Positions 34,381-41,919 of a stretch of 41,919 bases of DNA are shown here, one piece after another. The DNA lies in NCBI GenBank assembly GCA_019359495.1, contig JAHHHF010000013.1:1-41919 (forward strand), written 5' to 3'. The notes below the pieces were generated by a model. That model ran no database searches, was not told the DNA's origin, and was given only the letters and a program-made list of their open reading frames with translations. The DNA is from Goleter apudmare HA4340-LM2. GTDB taxonomy: Bacteria; Cyanobacteriota; Cyanobacteriia; Cyanobacteriales; Nostocaceae. Positions within the stretch are counted from its first letter, which is position 1; every line of letters starts with the position of its first letter. Position numbers and translations under genes: made by a program.

Positions 34381-34514
34381 TTTGGTGGGCGTCCTGACTT
34401 ACTCAATTCAAGATTTATCCCTAATCTTAAATTAGTTCACAGTTGCGGGACAGTGTTGGATTTGCACCGAACTTTCCCCGTTACCTCTGGTGGCTGATCC
34501 CCACCAGAACCAAA
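34381..34514 (-). promoter_or_regulatory. Cobalamin riboswitch controlling DUF1636-cobK
   Basis: On the minus strand P1 pairs TTTGG (34514-34510) with CCAAA (34385-34381). Inside are GGGGATCAGCCACCAGAGG, the GGGGAAAGTTCGGTGCAAATC block, the CACTGTCCCGCAACTGT core, and the closing AAGTCAGGACGCCC. These are near-consensus for the classic B12 element. It ends 37 bp before the DUF1636 start codon. Confidence 0.95.
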
Positions 34515-34716
34515 CGACTTGTTAAATCATACACTAACCCTATTCAGGAAAAGATGATCAAAGCTGATGAAACTGGCATATATATAATATTTCGGATCAC
34601 ATGTTCAAATTAAACCCAAGATGAAAAAATCCCACGCCTTAAAGACTTGGGAACCTGAGTTTCATAGTCAGCTACAGAGTTAAGCACTAAAGAGCTTACT
34701 ACAAGCTGAAATTTCC
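34515..34716. other. Promoter region of the riboswitch transcript and 3' end of the porin-like gene
   Basis: Minus-strand TATGAT just before the aptamer is a plausible -10 box. A TCCCACGCCTTAAAGACTTGGGA hairpin (about 34631-34653), longer than a simple attenuator, lies downstream of the neighbouring minus gene's stop region; it may be an insertion-sequence end or a terminator. Confidence 0.35.
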
Positions 34717-35211
34717 CTAAAATCTCAAACCCACACCACCTTGTAAAGACAAAGCTGTACCGCCGTTATTACGGTAGGCATCAAAGGCAATGATGGCGTT
34801 ACCAAAAATCACCGTGTTGCTATTTGGGATCACGTAATCAATCCCTGGTTGCAAGGCAAAACTGATTTTGTTACCTACAGGAGAAGGATCATTACCACTA
34901 GCCAACACCAACCCGGCTCCCAAATAGGCATCAGTTTGCCAGTTGAGAGGGACATCATAAGAAACTGTAGGCACAACTGCTGTACCCTGACCAAGTAAAG
35001 CTTGGGCACGCAAAGAAACAGGAGCTTCTAACAGCTTGTAGCGGAAGGCAATGACCCCACCAATCTGGGCACCGTCGGTCAGTCCCACAGACGGGCCTAT
35101 GCCGACATAACTACCATACGCTACTTGAGCTTGGGCTGATTGAGTACTCACAGCAAAACTCAACAGCGAACTAGTCCCCAGAACTGCAACCAAATACGGA
35201 AGATGCTTCAT
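34717..35211 (-). CDS. Exported beta-rich protein, probable small outer-membrane barrel
   Basis: 164 aa. Signal peptide: MKHLPYLVAVLGTSSLLSFA, with cleavage likely after AQA at about residue 29. The mature part is Gly- and aromatic-rich with alternating hydrophobic strands (SYVGIGPSVGL, GGVIAFRY, DAYLGAGLVLA) and ends in GVGLRF, a C-terminal phenylalanine as recognised by the outer-membrane BAM machinery. Mature size (~135 aa) suits an eight-strand barrel. No family recognised. Monocistronic. Confidence 0.7.
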   Translation of the reverse strand: MKHLPYLVAVLGTSSLLSFAVSTQSAQAQVAYGSYVGIGPSVGLTDGAQIGGVIAFRYKLLEAPVSLRAQALLGQGTAVVPTVSYDVPLNWQTDAYLGAGLVLASGNDPSPVGNKISFALQPGIDYVIPNSNTVIFGNAIIAFDAYRNNGGTALSLQGGVGLRF

Positions 35212-35318
35212 TACCGATTTCCTCTCACCATCTTAAATTTTAAAGGTTCGTTTGAATACCTATGTTATCGCTGTTCCCGATAATTTTGGGGAATAGGAGG
35301 GAATTACTGCTGTAACTA

Positions 35319-35453
35319 GAATCACTTTATACACAACGGCTAGAAGAGGCTACACGCCGAGGATTAGAACAGGGACAGCGCGAAGTTGTGGAGAACTTGC
35401 TCAGAATTCGTTTTGGCTCATTGGATGAGCAATTATCAGAAAATAGCTCATAG
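35319..35453 (+). pseudogene. C-terminal remnant of a DUF4351 / Rpn-type nuclease protein
   Basis: Open 44 codons ending at TAG 35453, closed upstream by TAA 35313. They read ESLYTQRLEEATRRGLEQG, then QREVVENLLRIRFGSLDEQL. This matches the end of cyanobacterial PD-(D/E)XK transposase-like (Rpn family) proteins with a DUF4351 tail, in which repeated G-x-x-x-G-Q coils precede a VVENLLRxRFG segment. The nuclease part is missing, so only a relic is left. Confidence 0.6.
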
Positions 35454-35509
35454 CAAAGCCTCTCTCCACTTAGAAAAGAGGCTGAAAATGTTGTATTTTC
35501 CTCGCTTGC

Positions 35510-37645
35510 TTACGGACAACGAGGATGTAGGCCTCCTTGAGTGCAAATATAAGCTAGTTGCTTGGAGTCTAAATTTTTCGCTTGAGAAAAATCCACGCCT
35601 TGCACCAAAGCCGATTGCGAGCCTTGCTCTGGCATTTGCACAAATTGGTCGGCTGGATCTTGCTTAGTGGGTGAGAGAATTGTCCCCCGAAAATCAGCCC
35701 CTGCCACATTCGCTCCTTGTAAATCTGCATGAGAGAGATCAGCATTCTGCAAGTTGGCGTTTTCCATTTGAGCTGAACGTAAAACAGCACCAGTTAGGCG
35801 AGTGGCACTCAAGTTAGCATTGCTGAGGTTAGCACGATCCAAATAGACGCCAGACAGGTCAGAGCCTTGCCAATCGGTTTTAGTTAAGTTGGCATAAGAT
35901 AATTGCGTACCTATAGCAGTGACTCGACCTAAACGCGCACCATATAAATCAGCTTCGTTCAATTTGGCATCACTTAAATCTGCCCCTGTTAAGCTGGCAT
36001 TTTCTAAACCTGCACCAGTTAAATCAGCTCCCACTAGTTGAGTGCTGCTGAGGTTAGCACCAACTAGACGCGTATTAGCTAAGTTAGCTCGGTTGAGAAT
36101 GGCACGGCTCAAATCACTGCGGTTCATCACCACACGGCTGAGGTTAGCGTCAGTGAGATTGGCTTGCTGCATTTGCACTTGACTTAAGTCAGCAATTACA
36201 TCATCGTAGGTGTCCCAACGTCCATCCTCACCTACACTCCGGAAGCGACTACCCTTAAAACTGCCTTGGTTAAGATTTGCAGATTTAAATTTAACTCCTG
36301 ATAAATCAACGTTGTCTAGTACTAATTTGAATAAGGAGGCTTCCTCAGTGCTGCTTTGACCCAATTGGGTACGACTCAAATCAACGCCTTTTATTTGACT
36401 ACTGTGGACAGCGAGAATTTTGTTAATTGCTTGTTGGTTGAGTTGTAGCCGCTTTTGTCGCACTTCCCGCTCTTGTGGCGCATTACTACCTAGAGACTGT
36501 AGTTCACCCGCGAGAAACTGATTAATGCGTTTTAATTCTGAGATGGCTTGCGGGCCGTTATTGACTAGAGCTTGTTGAATTGTCTCCAGTAAGATGGGGT
36601 TGGTTTCCTTGGCGAGTAAATCCGCCAGAAATTTGACTGCTTGGGAGTCATTGAGAGTACCCATAGCCAAAATTGCACTACGGCGCTCCTCATCGGTAGC
36701 AGTAGAATTAGAATTTAACTTTTTGACTAGTGCCAGAAATTGTTGGCTGTTGATTTGCTGAGTTTTGCGTTGGGTTTCCTGACTCTGGATATAGACTTGA
36801 GTACCGACTAAGGTTGTCAACACAGAAGCCATGCCTACAAGCGCCACCGCCAGCAGCACCTGACTGGGGTTTCTTTGCAGCCAGTCGCGCACAGTTGACG
36901 ATTGTGTGGCTGGGGATGCATTTTCCTCTGTCCACTCCTCAGTGCTACTGCTGGGATGGGACTGACTCGGCTTGTTCCCACCGGAAAACTCAGATGGCAA
37001 GGGGCGTGTAGCATCTATAGTGTAAGTACCAGCTAGGCGATCATGCAGCGATCGCCGCCCCTGTCGTGACGGCCAGCCTATACCTTCTGAAATCATCATC
37101 AGCACAGCTAAAACTGCAAAAATCCCTAAGTTAGGAAATACTAAGCTGTAGCGCCACAGAAGATAGGCTACGGATAGAGGCACAGTCGTTCGACCAATGC
37201 CTTCACGCACCAAAACTGCTCCTAGACCAGGCGATGTACCTTGCTCGCTCACAACTCGTACGCCCAACTTGCGCTTAGGTAGGGTGCTACCTGTTCTCGC
37301 CAGTAAAAATAATTGCCACGATGTCAGCGTTACGGGCGCTAATAGGGCTACTGTCCATAAGATATTCGTGGGCCATGCCACGTTACGGATACCATAGCTT
37401 ACAGGCAAAGCTAGAGGTCGAGCGATCGCTCTTTCTGTTACTACTAGCACAGGGTTAAGCGGTACTCGGTTCAGCTCGCTTCGAGAATTGGCATATACAC
37501 CCAGGCCGAAGGGAATCAGCCCACTGGCAACCACCAGTGTAATTTCAGCTGCCCAAGCGGCAAAGCGCCTCGTTGCTAGTGACAGCGAATTGGCTGTTTC
37601 TGGGCTAGATTGATTATTACTTCTCCTAACAATTGGAGTCTCCAT
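35510..37645 (-). CDS. RDD-domain / pentapeptide-repeat fusion protein
   Basis: 711 aa. Residues ~25-215 form an RDD-type membrane domain with about four helices, including LATRRFAAWAAEITLV, KRKLGVRVVSEQGTSPG and the closing HDRLAGTYTID. A linker and one further helix (~262-285, VLLAVALVGMASVLTTLVG) follow. After a helical segment (~300-400) come pentapeptide repeats with A(D/N)LxX pattern from about 430 to 685, for example DLSRAILNRANLANTRLVGA. Pentapeptide repeats form a square beta-helix for protein contacts. The orientation predicts a membrane-tethered helix. The last 12 residues include CTQGGLHPRCP. Role unknown; monocistronic with the next gene possibly upstream partner. Confidence 0.88.
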   Translation of the reverse strand: METPIVRRSNNQSSPETANSLSLATRRFAAWAAEITLVVASGLIPFGLGVYANSRSELNRVPLNPVLVVTERAIARPLALPVSYGIRNVAWPTNILWTVALLAPVTLTSWQLFLLARTGSTLPKRKLGVRVVSEQGTSPGLGAVLVREGIGRTTVPLSVAYLLWRYSLVFPNLGIFAVLAVLMMISEGIGWPSRQGRRSLHDRLAGTYTIDATRPLPSEFSGGNKPSQSHPSSSTEEWTEENASPATQSSTVRDWLQRNPSQVLLAVALVGMASVLTTLVGTQVYIQSQETQRKTQQINSQQFLALVKKLNSNSTATDEERRSAILAMGTLNDSQAVKFLADLLAKETNPILLETIQQALVNNGPQAISELKRINQFLAGELQSLGSNAPQEREVRQKRLQLNQQAINKILAVHSSQIKGVDLSRTQLGQSSTEEASLFKLVLDNVDLSGVKFKSANLNQGSFKGSRFRSVGEDGRWDTYDDVIADLSQVQMQQANLTDANLSRVVMNRSDLSRAILNRANLANTRLVGANLSSTQLVGADLTGAGLENASLTGADLSDAKLNEADLYGARLGRVTAIGTQLSYANLTKTDWQGSDLSGVYLDRANLSNANLSATRLTGAVLRSAQMENANLQNADLSHADLQGANVAGADFRGTILSPTKQDPADQFVQMPEQGSQSALVQGVDFSQAKNLDSKQLAYICTQGGLHPRCP

Positions 37646-37700
37646 CGCGTAATTCCCTTTGACTTAATTTCTACACCGCCACCGACGCAGTTAAAATAGA

Positions 37701-38045
37701 CTATTTTTTATGTTGAAAACTACTAGACACAAAAAATTTGTATCCAACATACACCAACACTGCTAACACTGCCAGACTAATTACGGACGTAACAAGTTTG
37801 AGCACTGTTTGCAGCACCCCCAAACCTACTAAAGTTGTCACACCCAAAACTACTAGCTTTTTCGTTCCTGATAAACTGTCGAACCAATCCCGCAATCTCG
37901 TTAGCTGCGAGTTGAAGCTGGAAACACCAGATTGAGATTTCTGTCTTTGGGCTTCTGGTTGGGTAACTTTCACTGATGAAGATTTAATTTCTGCTTCTAG
38001 TTTTTGGAGGCGTTGCTGCAATTCTTCTTCAGATTGAGGATTCAT
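37701..38045 (-). CDS. Small membrane protein with coiled-coil N terminus
   Basis: 114 aa. Residues 1-30 are a heptad-like helix (EEELQQRLQKLEAEIKSS), 31-60 a polar linker and 61-105 one or two membrane helices (KKLVVLGVTTLVGLGVLQ and SVISLAVLAVLVYVGYKFF). It resembles cyanobacterial small membrane proteins often annotated as hypothetical. It is 55 bp upstream of the RDD-pentapeptide gene on the same strand, so the two may be co-transcribed. No functional motif is visible. Confidence 0.75.
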   Translation of the reverse strand: MNPQSEEELQQRLQKLEAEIKSSSVKVTQPEAQRQKSQSGVSSFNSQLTRLRDWFDSLSGTKKLVVLGVTTLVGLGVLQTVLKLVTSVISLAVLAVLVYVGYKFFVSSSFQHKK

Positions 38046-38640
38046 AAATCTTTTCTATCTCAGTTAGGATGCTTGTTCAACAACAGACCAACTAAACCCT
38101 ATGTTGATGCCTGTGTCTGTGATTTTAGCTAATGTCTGTGTTAACAAGACCTTTTTAGATAGGGAAAATCATATTACTCTCTAGTCGGGTGCCATCATAG
38201 TTTTGTTGAAAATATAGACTCATCAAGTTTTCCAACAGTGTCATGGCAAGGATTTCATCATTGATGGTGTCAAATCCGGACATTCCGAAATAGTATTGAG
38301 TGTAACTATCTTTACAAGAATTTACACAATGCTAGCTTGAGACTTTATGTAAATAAATCGCTCTCAAGTAGTACCTAATTTCCCACACCCTAGCTATTCA
38401 ATGCTTTATACATACATAGTCGTTAACAAAGCAAATGAAAGTTAATACAGCATCTGGAGGAACTACAGCAATATTGCTATCGTCTAAAATATCAATCAGA
38501 TCATATAGCGATCGCCACAATTGTTAGGACATTTTTCTGTTCCCCGTTCCTTGTGAATCAAAATACGATTTCCTAACCGATATGTCTGTTGCTATATATA
38601 AAAATTTCGCTCTAACATCAGTCGGGAGCAATAATTTAAG
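38046..38640. other. Intergenic region with a possible small ORF
   Basis: 595 bp. Apart from the 42-codon minus-strand ORF listed next, there is an AGCAATATTGCT palindrome near 38468 and a HIP1-type site at 38508-38515. The promoter of the plus-strand gene at 38641 should lie around 38590-38620 (TATATATAAA present). Confidence 0.45.
38155..38283 (-). CDS. Possible 42-aa protein or C-terminal gene remnant
   Basis: The peptide MSGFDTINDEILAMTLLENL, then MSLYFQQNYDGTRLESNMIF, looks natural: an amphipathic helix followed by a polar turn. The frame extends 15 codons upstream to a TAG with no start codon, including SYTQYYFG, which suggests a truncated longer gene rather than a new small one. No ribosome binding site is in front of the ATG. 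I do not recognise it. Confidence 0.35.
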   Translation of the reverse strand: MSGFDTINDEILAMTLLENLMSLYFQQNYDGTRLESNMIFPI

Positions 38641-39081
38641 ATGAAGATGCAACACTTACTAAAGGTTGTTCCCATAGCGTTGGTAATGAATTTATTTCTC
38701 ATCAAGGCTAGTTTAGCTCAAACACCAGCAATTGAAATTAAACAAACTTTGCCCACAGACCCACTAGTTTTAAATGGCACGTCTGGAGGTTCAGTAGCCA
38801 GTAATTGCGGCAATATTACTAAAGCACCTACCCAAGTTATTCAAGTTAGAGAATCATTGCCCTACTTACGATTAACGGTTGAAAGTGAGGGACAACCAAC
38901 GCTGTTGATTGAAGGGCCTGGAGGTCGTTTTTGTATCCTAGGAGATAACTATTCTGGCGGGAAACCAGAAATTTCTGGGTTTTGGCAAGCCGGTAATTAC
39001 TTACTTTTTATAGGCGAATTATCCCCAGCACAGCATAACTACACCCTTTCAATTTCGCAACAACCGCAGCCATCGAATTAG
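38641..39081 (+). CDS. Secreted/periplasmic hypothetical protein
   Basis: 146 aa. Signal peptide with core VVPIALVMNLFLIKASLA and cleavage after SLAQ region (~residue 26). The mature domain is beta-rich, with two cysteines (NCGNITK and RFCILGD) that could form a disulphide, and the phrase LLIEGPGGRFCILGDNYSGG, which I recall from cyanobacterial exported proteins of unknown role related to pre-peptidase-type beta domains. ATG 38641 is the first Met, MKMQHLLK. Single gene. Confidence 0.7.
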   Translation: MKMQHLLKVVPIALVMNLFLIKASLAQTPAIEIKQTLPTDPLVLNGTSGGSVASNCGNITKAPTQVIQVRESLPYLRLTVESEGQPTLLIEGPGGRFCILGDNYSGGKPEISGFWQAGNYLLFIGELSPAQHNYTLSISQQPQPSN

Positions 39082-39242
39082 TTAATTGACTAGCCCCTTC
39101 TCTTCAAGAGGCCAAAGGCGACTGGCTTTCCCCTGTGGGTGGCGAAGGTTTCCCTGTTCCCTTTCATCTATCATAGAGATTACCCAAAAATAGATGATCC
39201 CATCTTGTAGAGGAGTCCCGATGACTACAGTGCTTCATCCTG

Positions 39243-39680
39243 TTAGATATAGTACATCAGTTGTTTCTGTTGTTTCTTACCTCGCCGCTCGCAAAGATCT
39301 TGCAGCGTATACTTTTCTAAAACAGCGTTAGCCGCTTGACGTGCTTCTTGCCAAATTTCCTGAATTATTTGATTTTCAAGTGTTCCAGAACTCTTCTCAG
39401 TCGGAGAGATCACAGTTTCTACTCCCTCAATGCAAATCCAAGCTTCTAGCAGCGTAATTTTTCCAGGATCTCGTGCTAGAACATAACCACCTTTGGCTCC
39501 GCGTATACTCTTAATTAGACCTCGACGCCTCAAAGTCGCTAGTAGTTGTTCTAAATAACGGTTTGGTATATCTTGTAGCTCTGCCATCTGTCTAATTTGT
39601 AAAGATTCGCCACTAGAGTAACGAGTCGCCAACTCTAACAGGGCTAGAAGTGCATATTCAGATTTGTTAGAGATTTCCAC
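39243..39680 (-). CDS. Rrf2 family transcriptional regulator
   Basis: 145 aa. Rrf2 winged-helix: MEISNKSEYALLALLELA (1-18), the RQMAELQDIPNRYLEQLLATLRRRGL helix-turn-helix (~30-55), and SIRGAKGGYVLARDP (~58-72), the wing. IscR and NsrR carry three clustered cysteines for a 2Fe-2S cluster; here only Cys82 and a C-terminal Cys are present and the cluster loop is replaced by SPTEKSSGT. It therefore cannot bind an IscR-type cluster and is closer to the CymR-like type. Target genes are not evident; monocistronic, autoregulation is possible. Confidence 0.9.
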   Translation of the reverse strand: MEISNKSEYALLALLELATRYSSGESLQIRQMAELQDIPNRYLEQLLATLRRRGLIKSIRGAKGGYVLARDPGKITLLEAWICIEGVETVISPTEKSSGTLENQIIQEIWQEARQAANAVLEKYTLQDLCERRGKKQQKQLMYYI

Positions 39681-40321
39681 GGGTTTATTTGTTAAAAATT
39701 ATACTTTACTTAAAAGTGTACAATCACTATTGAGGTTTTGCTTAAATTTGTGCTTTGACAGACTAACTACTATAAACTGTAGACACTATCAACGATAGAA
39801 GCAAATATTTTTGCTTTTCAATTTAATAAATAAAAATTATCAATTCACTTCACTCTCTACGCAATATCCTCCATATCAGGCTTTCACTCCTCAAATACTC
39901 CTGTCAACGGAGAGAAATCTAGCCTTGACTTCTCGAAATTCTGTCCATGACGGCTAAGTGAACAGGCTTGATAACGACAACTGCTTTTATGTCAGGAATT
40001 GTGTATTTATGGCAATCAGTATGCAAAAAAATACAAAATATAATTACTAACAACTTTGTTGAGTTGAGTTCTGGGCTGCAATGACTGGCGAGGAGGCAGA
40101 GTACCACTCACTCATCCCCAACAAAAATACTTATAGTGGGGAATTGCCAAGCCTACAGGCAGGTTTTTATGCGGCAACCTGGTCAACAGCCTTGCCAATA
40201 GACTGATACTGTTTCACGTTCATTTTAATACAGATAGCAGGGAGATTCTAGGACTCCTAGTGTAAACAAAAGAAAAGTCTATTTTTCTCGTTCTCATCAC
40301 TACGCTTTACATAGTGATAAG
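39681..40321. other. Gene-free stretch between Rrf2 and psbC
   Basis: 640 bp without a credible gene. It holds an ATCACTA/TAGTGAT hairpin (40296-40318) right after the psbC terminator on the minus strand, and AT-rich DNA with TTGACA-like boxes near 39750. A 62-codon minus ORF at 39919-40107 has no recognisable content. Confidence 0.45.
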
Positions 40322-40350
40322 AAAAAAAGCTCTTGCTTGGACGCAAGAGC
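40322..40350 (-). terminator. Intrinsic terminator of psbD-psbC
   Basis: On the minus strand GCTCTTGC (40350-40343) pairs with GCAAGAGC (40336-40329) around GTCCAA, followed by seven Ts (40328-40322). It lies 43 bp after the psbC stop codon. A textbook rho-independent terminator. Confidence 0.93.
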
Positions 40351-40392
40351 CTAGAAAAAATTCAATTGTCAGTGATGAAAGAAAGCTTACAA

Positions 40393-41919
<1,527 letters not shown>

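Noticed and set aside
35386-35667. 93-codon plus-strand ORF
   Set aside because: It mostly runs antisense to the pentapeptide gene and shares its 5' part with the DUF4351 remnant in another frame.
39919-40107. 62-codon minus-strand ORF
   Set aside because: No start signal, no recognisable motif, and it lies in AT-rich intergenic DNA.

Overview
The window comes from a filamentous, Nostoc/Anabaena-type cyanobacterium. The evidence is the photosystem II pair psbD-psbC with its 17-bp overlap, many copies of the cyanobacterial HIP1 octamer GCGATCGC, heptanucleotide tandem repeats at gene borders, and many cyanobacterium-typical families (Uma2, DUF72, RDD-pentapeptide proteins). No tRNA, rRNA or CRISPR array was seen.

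Layout. (1) 1-4.7 kb is accessory DNA: a C-terminal remnant of a conjugative coupling protein, three plasmid-like ORFs, a DUF4160/DUF2442 pair ending in a well-formed integron attC site, a broken secreted or membrane gene just after attC, an orphan DUF433 antitoxin-like gene, and the 5' stump of the lycopene-cyclase-like gene cruP. (2) 4.8-10 kb: a Uma2 protein, then a Gld-type ABC exporter set (ATPase, permease, GldG-like, DUF4340). (3) 10.3-14 kb: a small membrane protein, purU, an ATPase-less FtsH-type (M41) protease and a GGDEF protein. (4) 13.9-15.1 kb has no clear gene but carries a perfect CRP-type palindrome. (5) 15.1-18.9 kb: alaS with a terminator, and a DUF72 protein. (6) 19-25.7 kb: a three-gene minus-strand operon of a dynamin-like GTPase, a ~1000-aa Hsp70/actin-fold protein and a 361-aa protein of unknown family. 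This is the best candidate here for a poorly described system.

(7) 27.1-34.5 kb is a cobalamin region: cobG-cobH-cobI behind one cobalamin riboswitch, cbiET on the other strand, and cobK with a DUF1636 Cys-rich protein behind a second cobalamin riboswitch. A Uma2 gene framed by 46-bp inverted repeats sits between cbiET and cobK. (8) 34.7-39.7 kb: exported proteins, an RDD-pentapeptide fusion, a small membrane protein and an Rrf2 regulator. (9) 40.3-41.9 kb: psbC, its terminator, and the 3' end of psbD.

All functional calls rest on reading translations and motifs by eye; no database search was run.
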